Assembly (NCBI GenBank): GCA_016764455.1
Contig: JAESRU010000118.1
Location: 1-5,450, forward strand
Reading direction: 5' to 3'
Length of the DNA: 5,450 nucleotides
From: Hyphomicrobiales bacterium
Lineage (GTDB): Bacteria; Pseudomonadota; Alphaproteobacteria; Rhizobiales; NORP267
Shown: positions 1 through 5,450 of the stretch, piece by piece
Layout: each line of letters begins with the position of its first letter
Position numbering within the stretch: position 1 is the first letter of the stretch
The notes under the pieces: generated by a model
Databases searched by the model: none
Told to the model about the DNA's origin: nothing
Seen by the model: only the letters and a program-made list of their open reading frames with translations
Translations under genes and position numbers: made by a program

Positions 1-426
1 TTCTTCTTTACCTTTAGCTAACCCATGAATATCCATAGGTTCAGATAAAATACCTCCAACGGTCATTCGAGGATTTAATGAAGCATACGGGTCTTGAAAA
101 ATAACCTGAATACGCTGACGCAAGGGCATCATACCAACACGGTCAAGCTGGCCCAGATTTACACTGTCATACAGAATATCACCGGAAGTGGCTTTTTCCA
201 ATTGCAGAATACAACGGCCTGTTGTGGTTTTTCCACACCCTGATTCACCCACCAGCCCAAGGGTCTCCCCGCGCCTGATGTCAAAGCTCACACCGTCAAC
301 GGCCTTCACATGGCCAACCACCCTGGGGATAAGTGCTCCTTCGGTGACCGGAAAATGCATTTTGAGGTTTTTCACCTGCACCAGCACGTCGCTGTCGGGA
401 GACCGTGTGGTTTTTTCCATACTCAT
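1..426 (-). CDS. Peptide/nickel-type ABC importer ATPase, second subunit (DppF/OppF family), partial
   Basis: This is the N-terminal 142 codons of an ATP-hydrolysing subunit of a Dpp/Opp-type importer; the 3' end lies beyond the left edge. Seen directly: a Walker A motif GESGCGKT at about residues 60-67, an extended N-terminal strand region with VKAVDGVSF before it, and a Q-loop FQDPYASLNPRMTV at about 110-123. The longer linker after the first strand (MHFPVTEGALIPRVVGHVKAV) is typical of the F-type rather than the D-type subunit. The signature, Walker B and C-terminal cysteine region are not visible. The start ATG (424-426) overlaps the TGA of the preceding ATPase gene as TGATG, implying translational coupling, and GGAG (complement of 435-438) lies 8 bases upstream. 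The next in-frame ATG at 418-420 is a less well-spaced alternative. The family would act on the cytoplasmic face as a heterodimer with the neighbouring ATPase. The substrate could be di- or oligopeptides, or another solute. The last 120-180 visible bases are markedly A+T-rich. Confidence 0.93.
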   Translation of the reverse strand, partial: MSMEKTTRSPDSDVLVQVKNLKMHFPVTEGALIPRVVGHVKAVDGVSFDIRRGETLGLVGESGCGKTTTGRCILQLEKATSGDILYDSVNLGQLDRVGMMPLRQRIQVIFQDPYASLNPRMTVGGILSEPMDIHGLAKGKEE

Positions 427-1421
427 CAGGCGGTCTCCAGGGCGTTGATTAACTTGTCGTGATGCCAGCAGGCGGTGGTATGACCGCCATTTACAGTTTC
501 CAGTTTCGGGCTCGACGATTTACATTTTTCCGACGCAAAATTACACCGTGGCCGGAAGGCACAACCGTCATCCAGCTTGGTCAGATCCGGGGGCTGGCCC
601 TGAACCGGGTCAAGCTTGGCCTGACGCGGCTGGTCCATGCGCGGGACCGAGCGCAACAGCGCCAATGTATAGGGATGGCGCGGGTGGTGATAGATATCTT
701 CGGCTGTACCGCTTTCAATAATCCGTCCGGCATACATTACGTTTACCCGGTCGGCATAACGCGCCACAACGCCCAGATTATGGGTAATCACGATCAGGGC
801 AACACCGAGTTCGCGGGTGAGGTCTTTCATCAATTCGAGAATTTGCGCCTGAATGGTCACATCCAGTGCGGTTGTCGGCTCATCGGCAATAATCAACTTG
901 GGATTGCACGACAGGGCCAGAGCGATCATAACACGCTGGCGCATGCCGCCACTCAAATGATGCGGATATTGCTTCAACCGCCGCCGGGCATCAGAAATGC
1001 CGACTTTTTCCAGCAATTCAAATGCACGTTCATCCGCCTCGTCCTTGGTAAGGCCGAGGTGCTGCTGGAGGGTCTCTGTTATCTGCAGGCCAATGGTGAG
1101 AACCGGATTAAGCGAGGTCATGGGTTCCTGAAACACCATGGCGATCTGGTTACCACGCACGTTGCGCATTTCTTCGTCACTCAAGGTGGCGAGATCCTGA
1201 TCCATGAACTTTATATGGCCACCCACCACACGACCGGGAGGATCAGGAATCAGTCTTAATATAGACAGCGCACTGACTGATTTACCGCAGCCGGATTCTC
1301 CGACAACAGCCACGGTTTCACCCTCATCCACATCGTAGGTAATGCCGTCAACAGCTTTGACAATTCCCGCAGAAGTGAAGAATTGGGTTTGCAGGTTTTG
1401 AACTTCCAGCAACTTCGCCAC
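426..1421 (-). CDS. Peptide/nickel-type ABC importer ATPase, first subunit (DppD/OppD family)
   Basis: Complete 331-residue ATPase, normal for the DppD/OppD family. Visible motifs in order: Walker A GESGCGKS (41-48), Q-loop [10 protein letters not shown] (97-106), ABC signature LSGGMRQR (156-163), Walker B LIIADEP (176-182) with catalytic Glu181, D-loop ALD (185-187) and switch His214. The C-terminal oligopeptide-transporter region follows, with HPYT at 249-252 and cysteines 287, 293, 300 and 318. This four-cysteine pattern is the one associated with an iron-sulfur cluster in DppD-type subunits; cluster binding here is inferred. All catalytic residues are present, so it should be functional. 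Translation starts at GTG (1419-1421), chosen because GGGGAG lies 9 bases upstream and the protein then begins at the normal family N-terminus. Its TGA overlaps the ATG of the partner ATPase. ATPases come first in this transcription unit; the permeases and binding protein must lie elsewhere, possibly further left. The specific substrate cannot be told from the sequence. Confidence 0.96.
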   Translation of the reverse strand: MAKLLEVQNLQTQFFTSAGIVKAVDGITYDVDEGETVAVVGESGCGKSVSALSILRLIPDPPGRVVGGHIKFMDQDLATLSDEEMRNVRGNQIAMVFQEPMTSLNPVLTIGLQITETLQQHLGLTKDEADERAFELLEKVGISDARRRLKQYPHHLSGGMRQRVMIALALSCNPKLIIADEPTTALDVTIQAQILELMKDLTRELGVALIVITHNLGVVARYADRVNVMYAGRIIESGTAEDIYHHPRHPYTLALLRSVPRMDQPRQAKLDPVQGQPPDLTKLDDGCAFRPRCNFASEKCKSSSPKLETVNGGHTTACWHHDKLINALETA

Positions 1422-1431
1422 TAACCAAATA

Positions 1432-1437
1432 CTCCCC
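1432..1437 (-). promoter_or_regulatory. Ribosome binding site fixing a GTG start
   Basis: The minus strand reads GGGGAG, then ten bases (TATTTGGTTA), then GTG. This purine-rich site supports GTG at 1419-1421 as the start of the first ABC ATPase; no ATG at a suitable position competes. Confidence 0.7.
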
Positions 1438-1445
1438 GTTTGATT

Positions 1446-1471
1446 ATGGCTTTTAGCCCATTTTTATTTTT
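1446..1471 (+). terminator. Small hairpin with a T-rich run on the plus strand
   Basis: On the plus strand ATGGCT (1446-1451), loop TTT, AGCCCAT (1455-1461, one bulged C) can form a six-pair stem, followed by TTTTTATTTT. That is the form of a weak intrinsic terminator for rightward transcription. No rightward gene is known to its left, so it would only stop antisense RNA running out of the ABC ATPase genes. Read on the minus strand it is a short hairpin about ten bases ahead of the ribosome binding site of the ABC ATPase gene and could influence its translation. Either role is speculative. Confidence 0.3.
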
Positions 1472-1524
1472 ACACATCCCTCGTCCAATCTGCAACAAGC
1501 GCATAGCCGACCAGAGACCTTATG

Positions 1525-1553
1525 ATTGTAGCTTAATTTCAGAACCATAACAA
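1525..1553 (-). promoter_or_regulatory. Candidate sigma70-type promoter for the ABC ATPase genes
   Basis: On the minus strand TTGTTA (1548-1553; 4 of 6 to TTGACA) is separated by exactly 17 bases from TACAAT (1525-1530; 5 of 6 to TATAAT). Transcription would start near 1518, giving a leader of roughly 95 bases before the GTG start at 1421. It sits in the only sizeable gap between the TRAP and ABC genes, with a possible terminator just upstream, so the ABC genes are probably an independent transcription unit. No operator can be named. Confidence 0.5.
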
Positions 1554-1587
1554 TGCAATAGACTTCCGAATTTGTCCCACATACCGG

Positions 1588-1627
1588 AAAAACCCATAGA
1601 ATAGCCGGGGCCGATCAAAGGGTTTTT
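1588..1627 (-). terminator. Possible terminator after the TRAP large-permease gene
   Basis: Eight bases downstream of the TAA stop (1635-1637), the minus strand reads AAAAACCC (1620-1627), a 24-base interior, then GGGTTTTT (1588-1595). The arms are perfectly complementary, and the 3' arm supplies the U run. The loop is long and the stem is mostly A-T, so this is a weaker candidate than the hairpin near 5414. Its position at the end of the TRAP operon supports the call. Confidence 0.4.
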
Positions 1628-1634
1628 TCAGATT

Positions 1635-3653
1635 TTAGAAATTCAACGAAATATCTCTGGGTATCGAGTTGCAGCTGGCCACTATCAATGCTTGTTCTTT
1701 CGGCAATGCGGGTTGCAGTCTCAAGCCGATTGAATAGCGAATAGCGACATCATATTCCTGCAGACCGGGCAATAATTCTGTCCGGGCGCGCTGACGCCAC
1801 TGCAGATCCTGCTGATAGGCCTCTATTGCCTTTTGCAGCGATTTTTGTGCCTTTTCAGGCTTTGCATTTTTGCCTCTTAATGCCTTGCGGGCCCTGGAAA
1901 GTTCTTTCCTGATGGCCGCGGTTCCCTCTATCGAATTAAACAGCTTTGAGGTCGCACCGATGACTTTCGAAGCCTGTTTTGATTCAAGGCCTTTAATCTT
2001 GTCGCCAAGTTGCTCAATGTCGGCGCCCAAACCAGCCAGCCGGTCGGTTTCTGAGATGGTGGAAATTAGTTCCGCAAAAACCTCATAAGCCTGGTCAGTT
2101 GTACGCTGATATTTACGCTGCGACAGCTTTTCAGTGTTCATGAGTTTGTTAAACTTTTCGTTTTCAACCTTCCAGTTTTCCGGAATGACGCTTTCCAGCT
2201 GCAGGCGCTGTGCTTTAAGATCCGCTGCAAAGGCAACCAGATTTCCAAGCTCCCGGCCTTTTGATTTCCTGTTGTCAATTTCAGTGGTGGTTGCTTTTAA
2301 TTCAAGGGCAATTTTACGAATGTCTTTTTCTATTGACCTGACTTCACTGTGCAACGGTCGATATGCTGCCGTAGCCGCAGAAATGGCAGCTTCCGCTTGC
2401 AGGACATCGTCGCGGCGATCAAAAACAGCCATCGCACTGTCAAGGGCCTTGCGGATTGATGTCTGCTGTTTTTTGGGCAGATAACTTACATCCAGTCTGG
2501 CGGCCTTGGCAATCGCTGCGCGAATGTCATCGCCATTGCTCTCCAGTTCCTCAAACACATACCTTCCGATACAATATTGCAACTGAGGGTTCAGCGGCGG
2601 CGGTGCGGTGCTCGACGTAAGCGAAACCCTGTTTGGAAGGTAATTTACCATCGCGGGAAAATTTGCCACAACAACCAGCGCCAGCAATTGCAGACCGATA
2701 AACGGAATAACCCCTTTATACATCTGGATGGTTCTCACAGTCGCCGGTGCGACACCGCGCAAATAGAACAAGGCAAAGCCAAATGGCGGGGTAAGGAAAG
2801 AAGTCTGAATATTCAGGCCAATCATGACACCCAGCCACACTGCGGTGATGTTGGCGGAGGGATCGGCCAGCAGGATAGGTGCTACGATCGGCACGACAAC
2901 AACCGAGATTTCGATAAAATCAAGGAAGAAACCCAGAATAAAAATCACGCCCATAACAACAATGAACTTGGTCCAGAACCCTCCCGGCAGCGAAAACAGG
3001 AATTCGCGCACAAGTTCTTCGCCGCCAAAAGCGCGGAATGCGGAAGTCAGAATAGCTGCACCCATGAGAATAACAAACACCAGCGACGTCGTTTTTGCCG
3101 TATCAATCATCACCTCATGCAAGGTATTTTCAATCCGGTAGACGCGAATACCGCTCCAGATCAACGAGACTGCCAGTGCCAGTGATGCGGCCACCCCGAT
3201 CAGTATCCCCAACAGATCCTTGTCGGTTTTTATCAGCTTGATGTTCATGGTGAAATAGTTGACGACAAAGCCCAGAACCAGCACAGAGACGATTGCCAAA
3301 ATGGCAGGGGAGTAGCGGTTTTTCGCGTCATCCGTCAGGCGATACCCAGCCATAATCAAAGCACCGGCAGCACCAATGGCGCCCGCCTGATTGACGGTTG
3401 CAACACCGGTAATGATAGCCCCCAACACCAGAAAAATCAGTGCCAGTGGCGGCACCAGAGCCATAACCACATCTTGCATGAACTTGAAGTCAAACGCTCG
3501 CCCGCGCGAAACCGCCGGGGCCACTTCCGGTCGTATCATCGCGTAGACAAGGATATAGACCATATAAAGCGCGACTAAAACCAGACCGGGGACAAGGGCG
3601 CCAAGAAACATTTCGCCTGCACTGGTTGAGCCAACATCAAAAACGGATGGCAT
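1635..3653 (-). CDS. dctM: TRAP transporter large permease (DctM family), C-terminal part after an in-frame TAG, with coiled-coil extension
   Basis: This 672-codon open frame holds the second half of a TRAP large permease (symbol used at family level only) plus a long tail. Residues about 14-336 carry roughly nine hydrophobic segments and the second conserved helical-hairpin motif TPPFG (288-292), after GLNIQTSFL. About residues 107-172 look like an extra pair of membrane segments relative to a standard DctM. Residues about 341-672 are hydrophilic, rich in Lys, Glu, Gln, Arg and Ala, with heptad-like helical stretches (about 435-625) and no motif I recognise. The first ATG (3651-3653) is preceded by only a weak purine stretch, GGCGAG. 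The frame also continues unbroken upstream through seven codons to a TAG at 3675-3677 and into the N-terminal part, so this is not a natural gene start. It may be made by readthrough, by reinitiation, or not at all. The stop is TAA at 1635-1637. The membrane part is clearly DctM; the role of the tail is unknown. Confidence 0.88.
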   Translation of the reverse strand: MPSVFDVGSTSAGEMFLGALVPGLVLVALYMVYILVYAMIRPEVAPAVSRGRAFDFKFMQDVVMALVPPLALIFLVLGAIITGVATVNQAGAIGAAGALIMAGYRLTDDAKNRYSPAILAIVSVLVLGFVVNYFTMNIKLIKTDKDLLGILIGVAASLALAVSLIWSGIRVYRIENTLHEVMIDTAKTTSLVFVILMGAAILTSAFRAFGGEELVREFLFSLPGGFWTKFIVVMGVIFILGFFLDFIEISVVVVPIVAPILLADPSANITAVWLGVMIGLNIQTSFLTPPFGFALFYLRGVAPATVRTIQMYKGVIPFIGLQLLALVVVANFPAMVNYLPNRVSLTSSTAPPPLNPQLQYCIGRYVFEELESNGDDIRAAIAKAARLDVSYLPKKQQTSIRKALDSAMAVFDRRDDVLQAEAAISAATAAYRPLHSEVRSIEKDIRKIALELKATTTEIDNRKSKGRELGNLVAFAADLKAQRLQLESVIPENWKVENEKFNKLMNTEKLSQRKYQRTTDQAYEVFAELISTISETDRLAGLGADIEQLGDKIKGLESKQASKVIGATSKLFNSIEGTAAIRKELSRARKALRGKNAKPEKAQKSLQKAIEAYQQDLQWRQRARTELLPGLQEYDVAIRYSIGLRLQPALPKEQALIVASCNSIPRDISLNF

Positions 3654-3674
3654 CGATAGCTCGCCGGTGGCTTG

Positions 3675-3677
3675 CTA
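3675..3677 (-). other. In-frame amber (TAG) codon interrupting the TRAP large permease gene
   Basis: The minus strand reads GCC TTA TAC TAG CAA GCC ACC GGC GAG CTA TCG ATG. The 203-codon frame ending here and the 672-codon frame starting at 3653 are in the same phase, with TAG as the only non-sense codon over 1635-4286. Together they make one 883-codon DctM-like gene. A single C-to-T change in CAG (Gln) would create it. It may be a recent nonsense mutation (making 1635-4286 a pseudogene), a sequence error, or a codon that is read through. The other complete genes here end in TAA or TGA, too few to judge a recoded TAG. Confidence 0.9.
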
Positions 3678-4286
3678 GTATAAGGCCTTGCGCAGGCTTC
3701 CCGCCTGATCGGTGGCGGAGGCCAGCTGGTCAGCCAGAATAATCAGTACGATTGATGGCGGAATAATCTGCCCCAGGGTTCCTGAAGCTGCGATCGTGCC
3801 TGTTGCCAACGGCGTTGAATATTTATTGCGCATCATGGCTGGCAGGGAAATCAACCCCATGGCAACAACAGTTGCACCAACAATTCCTGTTGTCGCTGCC
3901 AGCAGGGCGCCAACAAAAACCACCGATATTCCCAGACCACCGGGTATGGGGCCGAACAATTTCGCCATCGTCACCAGCAGATCGACGGCGATTTTGGATT
4001 TTTGCAGCATAATGCCCATAAAAATGAACAGGGGCACGGCTATCAAAGTGTCTCGCTCGACAACCCAGTAAACACTTCGCAGATTGGTTACCCCGGCCGA
4101 CAGCCATTGCCACGGAGAACCGGTGAAGAAATAAGCCGCCGGGTCGCCGGCAAAAACATAGCCCGATACACCGGCAAGCATGATTGACAGGATCGCTGCT
4201 CCCGGCAACGCAAAAGCTACGGGAAAACCCGACCCCAGCGCTGCGATCATGAGAACAAGAAGTAAACCTAGAAAAAAGAGTTCCAT
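3675..4286 (-). CDS. dctM: TRAP transporter large permease (DctM family), N-terminal part truncated by TAG
   Basis: These 203 codons cover the first half of a TRAP large permease, the inner-membrane subunit that moves the solute using an ion gradient after delivery by a periplasmic binding protein. Visible DctM features: hydrophobic segments at about 3-19 and 21-40, IAVPLFIFMGIML (82-94), the glycine-rich segment GGLGISVVFVGALLAATTG (116-134), ATGTIAASGTLGQIIPPS (161-178) with the first helical-hairpin signature, and a following membrane segment. A complete family member is about 425-450 residues, so this piece alone lacks the second half, including TPPFG. The start ATG (4284-4286) lies ten bases from the DctQ stop, with AAGGG (complement of 4293-4297) six bases upstream and overlapping that stop, implying coupled translation. 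It ends ...LRKALY-TAG in the loop between the two halves. The substrate is not predictable. Confidence 0.92.
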   Translation of the reverse strand: MELFFLGLLLVLMIAALGSGFPVAFALPGAAILSIMLAGVSGYVFAGDPAAYFFTGSPWQWLSAGVTNLRSVYWVVERDTLIAVPLFIFMGIMLQKSKIAVDLLVTMAKLFGPIPGGLGISVVFVGALLAATTGIVGATVVAMGLISLPAMMRNKYSTPLATGTIAASGTLGQIIPPSIVLIILADQLASATDQAGSLRKALY

Positions 4287-4295
4287 TCCGTGCCC

Positions 4296-5288
4296 TTACT
4301 GCGCAACGATGTCGGTGTTACGATGGCCGGGCTCAGCCCGGTAATCAGCTACCGCTTCAAATAAAAAACTGATGAACTGGATCAGCATGGTGGCGGCGAA
4401 AATACCAAGGAACGCTGCCATCTGGTATTTAATATAAAGACCGATACTGCCGGTTTGCGTCACTTCAAAATTCATCACCGGAGAATTGATAATCGACTGC
4501 TTGCCGGCAAAACCGACAATCAGAATTACCCAACAGGTGGGGATGCCAAGGAATAAAGCGCCAAAAACATTGAGCAAGCCCTTTTTCTTCGCCCTGAAGC
4601 CCGCATAAAGAACATCAACACGCACATGGCCCTCATCATACAGGGTGTAGGCTGAGGCAAACAGGAACAGGGCTGAATACCAGTAGCGCACCAGATCGCC
4701 CATAAACGCCTGTTCGTAGGAAAAGACAAACCGGGTAATGACGATGGAAAGTTCGGCAATTATTATCAATAATGCCAGCCATGAAAATCCCAGTGTGCGC
4801 GTGAACGCACCGACAATAAATCCGAGGATCACCAGCGGAAAATGAATATACATGCCGACGAAAGAAGGGCGCTGGAAGTTGCGGACGTTGTCAATTTCAA
4901 GAAACAGGGCGAAAAACCCTTCGACCCGCATGAATGAAACAACAATGTCGGCAACACCGACAATGAGCGCGGCAAAGAAAAAACTGCGGATGATATAGAT
5001 ATTCGCCATATGAATGCATCTGGCATCCCATCGCAGGGAGGTGTCGGGTGAGCGCAACACATAATATACGGAAATACCAATGGCTATCACATAGAGCAAG
5101 GTCGGCACGATGCTTGTGGACTTGCTGGCCAGAATACTCTCCGGCCCGGTAAATCCAAAGCCGACAATCAGAACATTATTGATTAGAAAGGCTGCAAGAA
5201 CCCCCAGCATCGACCAGCCGACTATTCGGGTCACCGGTGCCGGTTGACCGTGTCGTTCGATGCCTGCGACACCGCCCCTATCAGACAT
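4296..5288 (-). CDS. dctQ: TRAP transporter small permease (DctQ family), long form
   Basis: A 330-residue integral membrane protein; the symbol is at family level. Typical DctQ proteins are about 160-200 residues with four membrane helices and help scaffold the large permease. Here the C-terminal half (about 167-311) matches that layout: hydrophobic segments near 167-188, 201-217, 240-261 and 288-311, with the DctQ-type motif HVRVDVLY (221-228) in the first internal loop. The N-terminal 165 residues add about four further hydrophobic segments (22-45, 58-79, 97-119, 145-163). The start ATG (5286-5288) has AGGGAG five bases upstream. It ends in TAA at 4296-4298, nine bases before the large-permease gene, so the two are co-translated and form the membrane QM complex. 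The adjacent DctM is also larger than usual, which suggests an expanded TRAP subtype. Family assignment is firm; substrate is unknown. Confidence 0.9.
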   Translation of the reverse strand: MSDRGGVAGIERHGQPAPVTRIVGWSMLGVLAAFLINNVLIVGFGFTGPESILASKSTSIVPTLLYVIAIGISVYYVLRSPDTSLRWDARCIHMANIYIIRSFFFAALIVGVADIVVSFMRVEGFFALFLEIDNVRNFQRPSFVGMYIHFPLVILGFIVGAFTRTLGFSWLALLIIIAELSIVITRFVFSYEQAFMGDLVRYWYSALFLFASAYTLYDEGHVRVDVLYAGFRAKKKGLLNVFGALFLGIPTCWVILIVGFAGKQSIINSPVMNFEVTQTGSIGLYIKYQMAAFLGIFAATMLIQFISFLFEAVADYRAEPGHRNTDIVAQ

Positions 5289-5293
5289 TTTAT

Positions 5294-5299
5294 CTCCCT
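5294..5299 (-). promoter_or_regulatory. Ribosome binding site of the small permease gene
   Basis: The minus strand reads AGGGAG, ATAAA, ATG. This near-consensus site with five-base spacing fixes ATG 5286-5288 as the start, and it sits at the end of a 147-base gap. Confidence 0.75.
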
Positions 5300-5320
5300 A
5301 ATCCCGGAAATCCCATACAA

Positions 5321-5396
5321 GCGTCCGACGCCCCCCTCCTGAATTTCCGTGGCCACAGCGACATCTTTTTCAACTTCGTCCGGCACTTTTGACGAA
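5321..5396. repeat. Two short inverted repeats in the gap before the small permease gene
   Basis: GCGTC-C-GACGC (5321-5331) is a perfect five-base palindrome about a central C. TTCGTC (5375-5380) and GACGAA (5391-5396) form a six-base inverted repeat with a ten-base spacer. Both lie between the upstream terminator and the small permease gene. They could be operator half-sites or RNA hairpins, or chance; no promoter with a convincing -10 box was seen in this gap. Confidence 0.25.
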
Positions 5397-5431
5397 AAAG
5401 AGCGGGGCCAGCAGCCCCGCCCGATTTTTTT
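5395..5431 (-). terminator. Rho-independent terminator or 3' stabilising hairpin before the small permease gene
   Basis: Stem GCGGGGC (5402-5408) pairs with GCCCCGC (5414-5420) around a five-base loop. Reading leftward it is followed by TCTTTTT (5395-5401) and preceded by a run of seven A. The plus strand also ends in seven T, so it could stop transcription both ways. It lies five bases after the TAA of the gene entering from the right edge. In a TRAP operon a hairpin here would let the binding-protein message exceed that of the permeases, which is inferred. Confidence 0.85.
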
Positions 5432-5435
5432 GAAA

Positions 5436-5450
5436 TTACCCGACCTTTAA
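5436..5450 (-). CDS. Last codons of an upstream gene, possibly the TRAP solute-binding protein
   Basis: The minus strand enters the window as TTA AAG GTC GGG TAA (Leu-Lys-Val-Gly-stop), directly followed by a strong terminator hairpin. The identity cannot be read from four codons. A periplasmic DctP-type binding protein is the usual partner upstream of DctQ and DctM and is the best guess. The frame itself is inferred from the position of the terminator. Confidence 0.35.
   Translation of the reverse strand, partial: LKVG

Noticed and set aside
459..1259. Long open frame (266 codons) on the plus strand
   Set aside because: It lies wholly opposite the complete ABC ATPase gene, whose motifs are all intact; its protein looks like an antisense shadow with no recognisable domain.
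2577..3185. Plus-strand open frame of 202 codons
   Set aside because: Opposite the membrane part of the TRAP large permease; its His/Gln/Asn/Arg-rich composition is that of a reversed membrane-protein gene.
3654..3677. Frameshift between the two DctM pieces
   Set aside because: Counting codons shows both pieces are in the same phase; the only interruption is one TAG.
3654..3677. TAG as a pyrrolysine codon
   Set aside because: No pyrrolysine genes or tRNA are visible, and the protein is not of a pyrrolysine-using family; nonsense mutation or readthrough is simpler.
3823..4113. Minus-strand open frame of 96 codons in another phase
   Set aside because: Overlaps the N-terminal DctM frame, which has clear family motifs; no ribosome site or family resemblance.
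5300..5393. Promoter for the small permease (a TTGAAA box near 5366-5371)
   Set aside because: No acceptable -10 element lies 16-18 bases downstream of it.
1..5450. CRISPR array, insertion sequence, phage genes, tRNA or rRNA
   Set aside because: No spaced direct repeats, transposase-like frames, terminal repeats or RNA gene folds were seen on either strand.

Overview
The window looks like ordinary chromosomal sequence from a proteobacterium, most likely an alphaproteobacterium of marine or similar habitat. This is inferred from the roughly half-G+C composition, Shine-Dalgarno-led operons and a TRAP plus peptide-ABC transporter gene set; it is not proven. Every gene I can support is on the minus strand, so transcription runs from right to left. 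No mobile element, CRISPR array, tRNA or rRNA gene was seen.

Right part (about 1635-5450): a TRAP (tripartite ATP-independent periplasmic) transporter locus. At the extreme right edge are the last four codons and stop of an upstream gene, plausibly the periplasmic solute-binding subunit. A strong hairpin terminator follows it. Then come a long small-permease subunit (DctQ family, 330 aa, about eight predicted membrane segments) and the large permease subunit (DctM family). The large subunit is the notable feature. Its reading frame is continuous over 1635-4286 except for one in-frame TAG codon at 3675-3677, which splits it into a 203-residue N-terminal and a 672-residue C-terminal open frame (883 codons in all, counting the TAG). 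The C-terminal frame also carries a roughly 330-residue hydrophilic, probably coiled-coil extension that standard DctM proteins lack.

Middle (1422-1634): a 213-base gap with a possible terminator for the TRAP operon, a good sigma70-like promoter facing left, and a small hairpin just upstream of the next ribosome binding site.

Left part (1-1421): two overlapping genes for the ATPase subunits of a peptide/nickel-type (Dpp/Opp) ABC importer. The first is complete; the second runs off the left edge. Permease and binding-protein genes are not in the window. Base composition and codon use of the second ATPase gene drift sharply to A+T-rich over its last 120-180 visible bases.

Together the two systems import organic solutes: a TRAP system driven by an ion gradient (substrate unknown) and an ATP-driven peptide-type importer. 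The best candidates for something unusual are the amber codon within the TRAP large subunit and that subunit's coiled-coil tail.
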